NCBI GenBank assembly: GCA_947448625.1
Contig: CANFOT010000009.1
Location: 1-51,907, forward strand
Length of the DNA stretch: 51,907 bases
Source: Burkholderiaceae bacterium
GTDB taxonomy: Bacteria; Pseudomonadota; Gammaproteobacteria; Burkholderiales; Burkholderiaceae
Reading direction: 5' to 3'
Below the pieces are notes generated by a model. The model made no database searches and was not told the DNA's origin. It saw nothing but the letters and a program-made list of their open reading frames with translations. The position numbers were made by a program, and so were the translations under genes. Shown piece by piece: positions 27,715 through 35,880 of this stretch (position 1 is its first letter; every line of letters begins with the position of its first letter).

Positions 27715-27749
27715 GAGGATTACACGAAGGCTAGGCTTAATCCATACTC

Positions 27750-28559
27750 ATGACGCATTACAGAGCTATCTGGATTTCAGATGTACACCTAGGAACAACT
27801 GGGTGTCAGGCAAACTATCTGCTGGATTTCTTAAAACACAATGAGGCCGATCAGTTTTACTTGGTCGGTGACATTATCGACGGTTGGCGCCTAAAGCAAT
27901 CTTTTTATTGGCCCCAAGCTCACAATGACGTAGTTCAAAAGTTACTACGCAAGGCACGAAAAGGCGCCGAGGTTATTTATATTCCCGGCAATCATGATGA
28001 AGCAGCTCGGCAGTATTTCGGCATGTCATTTGGGGATATCCAAGTTCAAGAAGAAGTTATCCATACAACCTTAGATGGACGCAAACTCTGGGTTACGCAT
28101 GGGGATCTATTTGACAGCGTAATGCAGTATGCCAAATGGCTAGCTTATGTTGGCGACTCTCTCTATTCCTTCATTTTATATATCAATCGCTATTTCAATC
28201 TGATGCGTGTCAGGATGGGTCTGCAGTACTGGTCTCTCTCCCAATACCTTAAACATCAAGTGAAAAATGCGGTCAGCTATATCGCCGACTTTGAACACAT
28301 CATGGCCAGAGAGGCGCGCCTAAGAAATTGTGATGGCGTTGTCTGTGGTCATATTCACAAAGCGGAAATCCGCGAAATTGACGGGCTACTCTACTGCAAT
28401 GATGGCGATTGGGTTGAAAGTCTATCTGCCCTAGTAGAAACAACTCAAGGTGAACTCAAAATTATTTACTGGACCCATATTCAAGGTGATCCGGTTCAAG
28501 CTCCTGAAATTACCCTTCAACCCGCTGTTGAATTACTCATCAAAGAGGCTAGCGCATGA
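27750..28559 (+). CDS. plcP: PlcP-type phospholipase C (calcineurin-like metallophosphoesterase)
   Basis: A 269-residue metallophosphoesterase related to LpxH. Metal-site motifs are SDVHLG (D11, H13), GDIIDGW (D41), GNHDE (81-84), HGD (117-119) and CGHIHKA (about 198). The long match to the PlcP pattern (QNDVVQKLLRKARKG-like segment, IPGNHDE, YWSLSQYLKHQVKNAV, NDGDWVES) separates it from LpxH. PlcP enzymes cut phosphatidylglycerol, phosphatidylethanolamine or phosphatidylcholine to diacylglycerol when phosphate is scarce. It overlaps agt by 4 bp and follows a predicted Pho box, which supports this role. Confidence 0.85.
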   Translation: MTHYRAIWISDVHLGTTGCQANYLLDFLKHNEADQFYLVGDIIDGWRLKQSFYWPQAHNDVVQKLLRKARKGAEVIYIPGNHDEAARQYFGMSFGDIQVQEEVIHTTLDGRKLWVTHGDLFDSVMQYAKWLAYVGDSLYSFILYINRYFNLMRVRMGLQYWSLSQYLKHQVKNAVSYIADFEHIMAREARLRNCDGVVCGHIHKAEIREIDGLLYCNDGDWVESLSALVETTQGELKIIYWTHIQGDPVQAPEITLQPAVELLIKEASA

Positions 28560-29584
28560 AAATTATGATCATTACTGATGCATGGGATCCACAGGTAAAT
28601 GGTGTTGTGAGAACACTGAAGCAAACACGCGCCGAACTCATTGCTATGGGTCACGAGGTTGAAATGATTACGCCAAATGGCTTTAGGTCTATTCCTTGCC
28701 CAACTTATCCTGACATTGCTCTCTCATTATTTCCTGGAAAAGAAGTTGCCCGTAGGATCAAAACCTTCGCCCCAGATGCGATGCATATCGCTACAGAGGG
28801 CCCGCTAGGTTTATCAGCACGCTCCTATGCAGTCAAAAATCGTCTCCCCTTCTCTACCGCCTATCACACACGTTTTCCTGAATACGTCAAAGCTCGTACT
28901 GGTATCCCGCTTGCCATTACTTACGCCTTCATCCGCTGGTTTCATGGGCCATCCATGGCTGTCATGGCACCTACGATTGTGGTTAAAGATGATCTAGAAA
29001 AATATGGGCTCAACAATGTAGTGCTGTGGTCTAGAGGTGTTGATCTCGATATCTTCAAAATGCAAGATTCAAAGGCACTCAACACTGCTCATCCGATATT
29101 TTTATATGTGGGTCGAGTGGCTGTTGAGAAGAACATCAATGCTTTTCTAGAAATTGATCTACCAGGATCAAAATGGGTCGTTGGTGACGGTCCGGCAATG
29201 GCTGGCATCAAAGAAAAATATCCAAATATCAATTATCTTGGTGTTTTGCAGCAACATGAGTTGGCAAAAGTCTATGCAGCAGCAGATGTATTTGTATTTC
29301 CAAGCAAAACGGATACATTTGGGCTGGTCCTGCTTGAAGCCATGGCCTGCGGCACACCCGTTGCCGCATACCCTGTTACAGGACCGATTGATGTCCTAGG
29401 CAACTCCCCGGCAGGCGCCATGAATGAAGATTTACGCGAAGCTTGTCTACAGGCTCTCAAAATTCCCCGTGAAGTTGCGAGAGCCCACGCCGAGAAATTC
29501 TCTTGGAGAGCTGCCTCTGAGCAATTTGCCAATCACCTCCAGCCAGTGCCCTCAACTGAAGTTCATGTTACCGCTCTCGCATAA
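28556..29584 (+). CDS. agt: Agt-type GT4 glycosyltransferase (glycolipid synthase)
   Basis: A 342-residue GT-B fold glycosyltransferase. The N-terminal domain opens with TDAWDPQVNGVVRTL. The C-terminal nucleotide-sugar site reads FLYVGRVAVEKN and FPSKTDTFGLVLLEAMACGTPVAAYP, with the EX7E motif expected for GT4. In phosphate-starved marine and soil bacteria, Agt adds a sugar (glucose or glucuronic acid) to diacylglycerol released by PlcP. The ATGA overlap with plcP shows translational coupling. The sugar used cannot be read from sequence. Confidence 0.85.
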   Translation: MKIMIITDAWDPQVNGVVRTLKQTRAELIAMGHEVEMITPNGFRSIPCPTYPDIALSLFPGKEVARRIKTFAPDAMHIATEGPLGLSARSYAVKNRLPFSTAYHTRFPEYVKARTGIPLAITYAFIRWFHGPSMAVMAPTIVVKDDLEKYGLNNVVLWSRGVDLDIFKMQDSKALNTAHPIFLYVGRVAVEKNINAFLEIDLPGSKWVVGDGPAMAGIKEKYPNINYLGVLQQHELAKVYAAADVFVFPSKTDTFGLVLLEAMACGTPVAAYPVTGPIDVLGNSPAGAMNEDLREACLQALKIPREVARAHAEKFSWRAASEQFANHLQPVPSTEVHVTALA

Positions 29585-29593
29585 GGCCACATT

Positions 29594-29998
29594 TTGACCG
29601 CCCCTTACAACATCAATCAAAACCCCCATAAAGGCAATCGTGGATTCACCAGGGCTTGGTATGCTGCCAAAAACTCTTGGTGCGGCATTGTGTATGCGTT
29701 TGAAGAAGAAAGTGCTTTTAGACAAGAGCTCACACTACTCACCCTATTGACACCAGTTGCGATTTTTCTACCAATCAGCTCATTAGAAAAGTGCGTTCTG
29801 ATTACTTCACTAATCATGGTCCTGGTGGTTGAATTACTCAACTCTAGTGTTGAGGCGGCTATCGACCGAATCTCATTTGATCATCATGATCTTTCAAAGA
29901 GGGCAAAAGACTTTGGGTCTGCTGCTGTGATGTTGGCCTTATTGATTGCCGCTTTGTTTTGGCTAACGATTTGCACTCCACTTGTCATGAAATGGTAA
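29594..29998 (+). CDS. dgkA: Diacylglycerol kinase (DgkA type)
   Basis: Small inner-membrane kinase of 134 residues with three hydrophobic helices. Signatures are FEEESAFRQE (about 36-45) and VVELLNSSVEAAIDRIS (about 76-92). It converts diacylglycerol to phosphatidic acid. The start is TTG 29594 with AAGG upstream; no in-frame ATG is near. It sits 9 bp after agt and 43 bp before olsB, so it can return PlcP-made diacylglycerol to phospholipid synthesis, in competition with Agt. Confidence 0.93.
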   Translation: MTAPYNINQNPHKGNRGFTRAWYAAKNSWCGIVYAFEEESAFRQELTLLTLLTPVAIFLPISSLEKCVLITSLIMVLVVELLNSSVEAAIDRISFDHHDLSKRAKDFGSAAVMLALLIAALFWLTICTPLVMKW

Positions 29999-30041
29999 CG
30001 CTGTACTTTTACCATCATAAAAACTATTGAAGGAAAAAACG

Positions 30042-30983
30042 ATGTCTGACATTCCAAACCCTCTAGGTGCATTTGATATCTTCAACTCACGTTTTGAAGA
30101 TAAGACCAAGAAAAGCAAGCATAAAAATAAAGCGGATGCTATCAAGAAGCTTTTCTCGAAAAAAATAGCTAAAAAGTTATTTGGAAAGAAATTTGCTACT
30201 CGCGCGCGTGCTGATTTAAATATTCAAGAACCAGTAACTCTTGATAAGACAATCACTAAACCGAAACGTCCAGCGTTGCAAATTACCTGGGCAAGCAATG
30301 CCAGCGAAATTAAAGAGGCGCAGCGTCTGCGTTACAAGGTATTTGCAGAGGAAATGGGCGCCAATCTTCCCAAGAATGCAGAAAACCTTGATATTGATGA
30401 ATTTGACAGCTTTTGTGATCACCTACTAATTCGTGATCAAGAAACCCTGAAGGTCGTTGGTACGTATCGCGTACTCCCTCCACATAAGGCTTTAGAGATC
30501 GGCCGCCTCTATTCTGATTCTGAATTTGACTTGTCACGCTTAAATCATTTGCGTCCAAAAATGGTGGAGCTCGGTAGATCTTGTGTGCACGCGGACTATC
30601 GCTCTGGCGCCGTCATCATGGCCCTCTGGAGCGGTCTTGCCCAGTACATGCAAAAGCACGACTACGAAATCATGCTCGGCTGCGCAAGCATCCCAATGGC
30701 GGATGGCGGTCACTTTGCAGCCAGCCTATATAACTCTCTTAGCAATGATCAAATGGCGCCCGTAGAGAACCATGCATTCCCTCGCCTGCCACTCCCACTG
30801 GACCGCCTTAATGGTGGCCTAGAGGTAGAGCCGCCACCGTTGATTAAGGGCTACTTGAAATTAGGAGCCAAGATTTGTAGTGCTCCAGCATGGGATCCAG
30901 ATTTCAACACAGCTGATGTCTTGACCATGTTGCGCCTCTCAGAAATAAATCCACGTTACGCTAAACATTTCTTAAGCCTATGA
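30042..30983 (+). CDS. olsB: Lyso-ornithine lipid N-acyltransferase (OlsB-like)
   Basis: A 313-residue GNAT-fold acyltransferase of the ornithine-acyl-ACP family. The core starts near residue 75 (LQITWASNASEIKEAQRLRYKVFAEEMG), followed by VVGTYRVLPP, VELGRSCVHADYRSG and MLGCASIPMADGG. OlsB joins a 3-hydroxy fatty acid to ornithine, the first step of phosphorus-free ornithine lipid. Residues 1-72 form a lysine-rich amphipathic leader (KKLFSKKIAKKLFGKKF), longer than usual, perhaps for membrane binding. ATG 30042 has AAGGA upstream; the frame opens at a TTG at 30027. Last gene of the plcP operon. Confidence 0.88.
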   Translation: MSDIPNPLGAFDIFNSRFEDKTKKSKHKNKADAIKKLFSKKIAKKLFGKKFATRARADLNIQEPVTLDKTITKPKRPALQITWASNASEIKEAQRLRYKVFAEEMGANLPKNAENLDIDEFDSFCDHLLIRDQETLKVVGTYRVLPPHKALEIGRLYSDSEFDLSRLNHLRPKMVELGRSCVHADYRSGAVIMALWSGLAQYMQKHDYEIMLGCASIPMADGGHFAASLYNSLSNDQMAPVENHAFPRLPLPLDRLNGGLEVEPPPLIKGYLKLGAKICSAPAWDPDFNTADVLTMLRLSEINPRYAKHFLSL

Positions 30984-31016
30984 AAGACCAGCAGATCGAT
31001 TCGACAAGCTCTCGAT

Positions 31017-32582
31017 CTATTTCAAACTGACCCTGTAAGGACGGCCGATACGCTCCCATTCGGCCGCTTCTTTTAGCAAGCTAAATTCTGTTAACGGATG
31101 TTCTTTTGCCCAGTCTTTTGAGAGACTGACTAAGTAGGATCCATCATGCTCAGTTACTTTCACTTTTGGCAAGTTGGTATCGCTCCTTCCCCGGCAAAGA
31201 GCCTGGGCCAAACGCAAGCAAAACAACATACGCCAATCTTTAAAGCTGGGATTATTCGCTAACTTACCTAGTTTTCCAGTGTGGCCAATTAATAATGCCG
31301 CCAGTCTTGCCTGATCATTTTTTGAGAAACCAGGCATATCTGCATTACCCGCAATATAGGCTGAATGCTTGTGATATCCATTGTGAGAAATCGATAGACC
31401 AATTTCATGTAAATTGGCTGCCCACTGAAGCAATGCAATATTGTCAGACCTGCTTTCTGCATCGGGCTTAGGCAATTGTGCTAAAAACTCAGCAGCATGT
31501 AGGCCCACGCGTTTTGCCTGCTCTCGATCTACGGCATAGCGTTGCATAAATTGCTCAACGGTCACAAAGCGCATATCGTCGTGTTGAGAACGACCTAAAA
31601 GGTCATACAAAACGCCGACTCGCAAAGCAGCATCAGTTACTTCCATACTCTCAATACCCAACTCATCAAACACTGCAATCATGATGGCAAGACCACCTGG
31701 CCATACTGATCTTCGGTCATCTTTTAAACCAAGTAATTCCACCTGGCTGATGTTCTCGTATTTCAAAAGATGTTTTTTCATGGCTCTTAAGCCATCACGT
31801 GTAATCAATCCACTTGAACCATTGACGCGGCCCATAGTCAGACCCTCGTCTAACTGACCATTAAAGTTATTTTCCGAGATTAAGTCTGCTAAGGCGCGTG
31901 CCGTTCCAGAGGAACCAATCACTTGCTTCCACCCACTCTTTAAATAGACTCCCGAGATGACTTGGATCTCGCGACGCGCTGCTAACTCGGCCTCTTTAAA
32001 GGTGTGGGCATCAATATAGCCTTTGGGGAAAAACCGTAGGCTATGAGAAACGCAACCAATATAGAGACTTTCCATTAATTTAGGCTCATAACCTCTGCCG
32101 ATAATCAGTTCTGTTGAGCCACCACCAATGTCAACTACCAGTCGATTGCCCTGAATTGCAGAAACCTCATGGGCAGCCCCGATATAAATTAACCGAGCCT
32201 CTTCAACACCTGCGATGATTTCAATTGGGAAACCCAAAGCCTCCTCAGCATCACGAACAAAATTAGGGGCATTTTTTGCCACGCGCAAGGTATTGGTAGC
32301 AACAGCACGCACTTGAGACGGATCAAACCCGCGTATACGCTCACCAAAGCGATGAATCGCAGCTAAACCTCGTTGGTAAGCATCATTGCCTAGCAGTTTG
32401 TTGTCAGTAAGACCTGCGGCCAAGCGCACAGATTCGCGGAGGGTATCAATTGGGCGCAGCTGAGTACCGGAAGGTGTTTTAACAACCTGAGCAACCAGCA
32501 TGCGAAAACTATTGGAACCCAAATCGACGGCAGCGACTAGATCGGAGGGTTTATTTCCGGAGATGTCTTTAAAAAGGGTCAA
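31017..32582 (-). CDS. ppx: Exopolyphosphatase (Ppx/GppA family)
   Basis: Hydrolase of 521 residues that removes terminal phosphate from polyphosphate (or pppGpp). The actin-like fold begins with AAVDLGSNSFRMLVAQV (P-loop 1), and the second phosphate loop is VVDIGGGSTELIIG near residues 144-157. A C-terminal HD-like helical region includes QWAANLHEIGLSISH. The length fits Ppx. It starts with TTG 32582, five bases after GGGA. A predicted Pho box lies 35 bp upstream. It converges with olsB. Confidence 0.94.
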   Translation of the reverse strand: MTLFKDISGNKPSDLVAAVDLGSNSFRMLVAQVVKTPSGTQLRPIDTLRESVRLAAGLTDNKLLGNDAYQRGLAAIHRFGERIRGFDPSQVRAVATNTLRVAKNAPNFVRDAEEALGFPIEIIAGVEEARLIYIGAAHEVSAIQGNRLVVDIGGGSTELIIGRGYEPKLMESLYIGCVSHSLRFFPKGYIDAHTFKEAELAARREIQVISGVYLKSGWKQVIGSSGTARALADLISENNFNGQLDEGLTMGRVNGSSGLITRDGLRAMKKHLLKYENISQVELLGLKDDRRSVWPGGLAIMIAVFDELGIESMEVTDAALRVGVLYDLLGRSQHDDMRFVTVEQFMQRYAVDREQAKRVGLHAAEFLAQLPKPDAESRSDNIALLQWAANLHEIGLSISHNGYHKHSAYIAGNADMPGFSKNDQARLAALLIGHTGKLGKLANNPSFKDWRMLFCLRLAQALCRGRSDTNLPKVKVTEHDGSYLVSLSKDWAKEHPLTEFSLLKEAAEWERIGRPYRVSLK

Positions 32583-32616
32583 AATATTCCCAGTAGCTAA
32601 GCAAATTTAAATGAAT

Positions 32617-32645
32617 GTGTCTATTTTATGAAAACGACGTGACAT
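32617..32645 (-). promoter_or_regulatory. Predicted Pho box of ppx
   Basis: On the minus strand three half-sites on an 11-bp period: ATGTCAC (32645-32639), TTTTCAT (32634-32628) and TAGACAC (32623-32617), separated by GTCG and AAAA. The first two fit the PhoB half-site well, the third weakly. It ends 34 bp before the ppx start. Confidence 0.6.
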
Positions 32646-32681
32646 ATTCATGAAACCAAGCACTAGTCTACTGGCAAAAGC

Positions 32682-32897
32682 CTAGGCTGCTAAATTTTGC
32701 TCAGAGCTCGAGCAATCCATATTGGCAAAACTACATAATATGCAGCAATCACCGGACTTAGGCTTAAGGATGGTGCTGCACGATGGGCAGCGATAGAGGT
32801 GTTGAGGGTAGCCCCGGGGTATTTCAAGGATCTCGTACCCCTGGCAATGAGGGCACGTAATGATGGGGCGCTGGTTTTCAGTTGAAGTATTCACCAT
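32682..32897 (-). CDS. Small Cys-rich zinc-ribbon protein
   Basis: A 71-residue protein with two CxxC pairs (CPHCQGYE and CPSCSTIL), then the motif GDCCILCSFANMDC. Small proteins carrying a GDCC-x2-CS motif are found beside metal-related genes in many proteobacteria, but no function is established to my knowledge. The start is set at ATG 32897; the frame is open to a GTG at 32939. It lies downstream of the divergent mgtC-like gene's promoter region and upstream of ppx, whose Pho box begins 37 bp past its stop. Confidence 0.65.
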   Translation of the reverse strand: MVNTSTENQRPIITCPHCQGYEILEIPRGYPQHLYRCPSCSTILKPKSGDCCILCSFANMDCSSSEQNLAA

Positions 32898-32986
32898 CCG
32901 AATATTGAACTCAAAATATTTCAGAACAAAGACAGGCACGCCAAATCTCGGCGCTTGATTTGTGGCTTCGAATGAACTGAAGTACC

Positions 32987-33472
32987 ATGGAATACATGGA
33001 ATATTTTGATCTTTACGGTGAAATGGCCTTGCGCCTTTTCTTAGCTCTTCTAGCCGGAACCATCCTGGGTCTGAACCGCTTGATGCATCATAAGTCAGCT
33101 GGTATCAGAACGCACTCCTTAGTTGCCATAGGCTCCGCCACTGCCGTAATGTCCTTGGGGCATTTAGGGGCGATTGATGTACAAGCACTTAGCCATGTCT
33201 TGCAGGGGCTCATTACTGGTTTGGGATTTTTAGGCGCTGGGGTCATTATTCGAGAGCGGAGCTCTCAAAGGGTTCATGGACTAACTACCTCTGCCAGCAT
33301 TTGGTCATGCGCTTTAATTGCCGCCGCATTTGGGGCGGGAGAACTGGCTTTGGGCACTCTTGCTCTTGGTGCCATCCTATTGATTCTTATTATTGGGGGC
33401 TCATTGGAGAGGCTAGCCTCCAGAATGACTGGTATCGAGCGCGACTCAGAAATTTCTTCAGATTTGGACTAG
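32987..33472 (+). CDS. MgtC/SapB family membrane protein
   Basis: A 161-residue inner-membrane protein with four or five helices. The family pattern LLAGTILGLNRLMHHKSAGIRTHSLVAIGSA and GFLGAGVIIRERSSQRVHGLTTSASIW is clear. It lacks the long C-terminal domain of Salmonella MgtC. MgtC relatives restrain ATP synthase and affect phosphate uptake in some bacteria, which would fit this Pho-rich neighbourhood, but this is inference only. Confidence 0.88.
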   Translation: MEYMEYFDLYGEMALRLFLALLAGTILGLNRLMHHKSAGIRTHSLVAIGSATAVMSLGHLGAIDVQALSHVLQGLITGLGFLGAGVIIRERSSQRVHGLTTSASIWSCALIAAAFGAGELALGTLALGAILLILIIGGSLERLASRMTGIERDSEISSDLD

Positions 33473-33556
33473 CAGCATCTTATAAGACAAAAAAAACGGT
33501 TTTGTCATATTGCTTTGTTAGGATCTGGGCATTATTACTAACCCATTGAAAAATCC

Positions 33557-33769
33557 ATGAGCGAATATAAATATGAAGATGCTGTAAAACAGCTTCAAGA
33601 GTCTGGCGTGATTGGGTTGCAAGACTTTAAAAATTTACCTTACGAGGATCTCCATGAGCTTCTTGAGGAAATTAAAGTCTGGTGTCTTTATGCAAATGGA
33701 AAGCTAGACAAACTTCCAAAAGAATCAAAAAAGAAAAAGAAGGATAAGAAAAAGTCTAAAAAGGATTAA
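33557..33769 (+). CDS. Small protein with lysine-rich tail, unknown function
   Basis: A 70-residue protein. Residues 1-50 are acidic and helical (DAVKQLQESGVIGLQDF, DLHELLEEIKVWCLYANGKL); the last 17 are almost all lysine. I do not recognise the family. It ends 5 bp from the phoR stop (convergent). No strong ribosome site is visible. The coherent composition makes it a likely real gene. Confidence 0.6.
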   Translation: MSEYKYEDAVKQLQESGVIGLQDFKNLPYEDLHELLEEIKVWCLYANGKLDKLPKESKKKKKDKKKSKKD

Positions 33770-33774
33770 GCCCC

Positions 33775-35082
33775 TCAGCTATCTGGATTTACAATTCTTT
33801 CTTTTGGGAAGCGCAGCGTAAAGGTACTTCCCTTTCCGGGAGTGCTTTCAATGATTAATTGAGCCTGGTGGCGATTTGCAATGTGCTTGACAATTGCCAA
33901 GCCCAAACCAGTGCCCCCGGTATCTCTAGATCGACTGCGATCGACCCGATAGAATCGCTCTGTTAGGCGGGAAAGATGCTCCGATGCAATTCCTGGTCCA
34001 TTATCCGTTACAGAAAATTCGCCTTCACCTCGCTCATTTAAGCGCCAATTGGCACCAATAGAGGCAATGTCTGGTGAATAGCGAATTGCATTTGAAACTA
34101 GGTTGCCAAAAGCCGATAGGACCTCCCGCTCATCGCCCATTAAGTTAGCAGGACTAGAGACGTCAAAATTGAATGCATGATGCCCTTGAGAAAGCGCTTC
34201 AGCATCATTCTTCAACAAAGCCATTAAAGTGGAAATTTTGACCAAGTGCATCGGGGCAGGCAAAGTGTTGGCCTCGAGATTAGCCAGGGTTAATAAGTCC
34301 TCAACGAGACTTTTCATTCTTTTAGCTTGTGACATCATCATGTCGAAATACTGATTTTGCTGGGCTCTATCTAAGTCGAGCGATTGCATTGTCTCTAGAA
34401 AACCCATTAATACTGTAATTGGCGTTCTCATCTCGTGAGATACATTTGCTACGAAATCTCGACGCATAGCATCAGCCTTTTGCAAATCCGTCACGTCCTG
34501 GATAAGTAGCAGATTACGTTTATCTCCAAATGGAAATGCCTGCAACATCAGACTCAAGTTTGCAGCTGGCCCCATTCTTTCAAGCAATAAGGGCTCATCA
34601 AACTGGCGCTTGTATAAGTATTGAATAAACTCTGGGCGACGAATCAAGAAGTTAATTCTCTGGAGCGCATCACGCTTAAAGTTCAAACCAAAAAACTGCT
34701 CAGCAATAGCGTTACACCATTCAATTTGGTCCTGATCATCCAGCATCACGATTCCGTTAGGGGATGCTTGGAAAGCCTCAATAAAACGATTGTGCTGCTT
34801 TTCTATTGTCCGTATATCTTGCTTAAGATTACGCACCAAACGCTGGAGACGGAAAAATATCTCCTCCCAATAACCGCTTGGTAAAGCCATATTTTCAACG
34901 GTATTGGTTATCGCATGCTTGCGCAAACGGGCAAGGTTTACATAGGAATAGATCAAGGGAATGGATAGAACTGCGATACCAGCAGATATACCAGCCATTG
35001 AGCTAAAGAATGTCAGCCCAAGAAAGGCCGCAAAAAATGCCAAGCAAATGAGCAGCGCAAATCGTATAGTAAGGGAGAACAT
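33775..35082 (-). CDS. phoR: Phosphate regulon sensor histidine kinase PhoR
   Basis: Inner-membrane sensor kinase of 435 residues. Two adjacent N-terminal helices (about 5-48), a PAS domain (about 100-195), the dimerisation box VSHEMRTPITVL with phosphorylated H216, and an ATP-binding domain with NAIRY, VTDNGPGI and GTGLGLAIVKH. It phosphorylates PhoB when phosphate is low and is held in check by PhoU and PstSCAB. Last gene of the pst-pho operon, 61 bp after phoB. Confidence 0.95.
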   Translation of the reverse strand: MFSLTIRFALLICLAFFAAFLGLTFFSSMAGISAGIAVLSIPLIYSYVNLARLRKHAITNTVENMALPSGYWEEIFFRLQRLVRNLKQDIRTIEKQHNRFIEAFQASPNGIVMLDDQDQIEWCNAIAEQFFGLNFKRDALQRINFLIRRPEFIQYLYKRQFDEPLLLERMGPAANLSLMLQAFPFGDKRNLLLIQDVTDLQKADAMRRDFVANVSHEMRTPITVLMGFLETMQSLDLDRAQQNQYFDMMMSQAKRMKSLVEDLLTLANLEANTLPAPMHLVKISTLMALLKNDAEALSQGHHAFNFDVSSPANLMGDEREVLSAFGNLVSNAIRYSPDIASIGANWRLNERGEGEFSVTDNGPGIASEHLSRLTERFYRVDRSRSRDTGGTGLGLAIVKHIANRHQAQLIIESTPGKGSTFTLRFPKERIVNPDS

Positions 35083-35143
35083 ACAGCAATCTTAGAGCAT
35101 CTCGACTGGCAGATCTAAAAACCCAGTCAGATAAGGTCAACAA

Positions 35144-35857
35144 TTAGGTTTGAGTAGGCATCTTAGTGATGCGGTAGCCACTTCCACGGACCGTTTCTAT
35201 ATATCGGTCGCAATCGGTAGGGACTAAGGCAGCTCTCAATCTCTTAATATGCACATCGACAGTACGCTCTTCAATGTACACCTCACTACCCCAAACCTTA
35301 TCGAGTAAATTAGCTCGTGAATGCACCCTCTCCGGATTGGCCATCAGATACTGAAGCAATCGATATTCAGTGGGACCTAATGCAACGGATTGCGGATCCA
35401 TGTTTGGCCATACCGCTGTCACCCGATGAGAGCTCGGGTCCAGCTTTAAGGGGCCGACAGAAAGCGGGCCAGCATCATCAATCGGGGTTTGGCGACGTAG
35501 CAAAGCATTTACACGAGCAACAAGCTCCTTAGGGGAGAATGGCTTAGTGACGTAATCATCAGCGCCAGAGTCAAGGCCTAAGACCTTATCAAGCTCTTCA
35601 CTCTTTGCCGTTAACATTAAGATTGGCAAAGCACGAGTGCGATCATTGGATCGCAGCTCTTTGGCAAACTGGACGCCAGACTTACCTGGAAGCATCCAAT
35701 CCAAGATTAGCAAACTAGGCAATTGATCGCGCATCAGGTTGAGCGCGACCTCTGTTTGCAAAGCTTTCTCGACCTCATAACCAGCATGAGTTAAGTTAAT
35801 TGCAATCAGCTCTGCAATAGAAGGCTCATCTTCAACAATCAATATGCGGTGAGTCAT
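35144..35857 (-). CDS. phoB: Phosphate regulon response regulator PhoB
   Basis: OmpR-type regulator of 237 residues. The receiver domain has the acidic pocket ED (10-11), phosphorylated D53 (LILDWMLPGKSG) and conserved TAKSEE and KPFSPKEL. The C-terminal winged helix contains RTVDVHIKRLRAAL, the DNA-recognition helix. It should bind the Pho boxes proposed here. It is 23 bp after phoU. Confidence 0.96.
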   Translation of the reverse strand: MTHRILIVEDEPSIAELIAINLTHAGYEVEKALQTEVALNLMRDQLPSLLILDWMLPGKSGVQFAKELRSNDRTRALPILMLTAKSEELDKVLGLDSGADDYVTKPFSPKELVARVNALLRRQTPIDDAGPLSVGPLKLDPSSHRVTAVWPNMDPQSVALGPTEYRLLQYLMANPERVHSRANLLDKVWGSEVYIEERTVDVHIKRLRAALVPTDCDRYIETVRGSGYRITKMPTQT

Positions 35858-35880
35858 TATGGGTTCCGTATTGATACAAC

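Noticed and set aside
29982..30020. Possible internal Pho box before olsB
   Set aside because: TTGTCAT at 29982-29988 has no matching elements at the 11-bp period, and it lies inside dgkA.
30993..31018. Hairpin between convergent olsB and ppx
   Set aside because: AGATCGA/TCGATCT pair, but the stem is short with a 12-nt loop and no T-run on either strand, and it overlaps the ppx stop.
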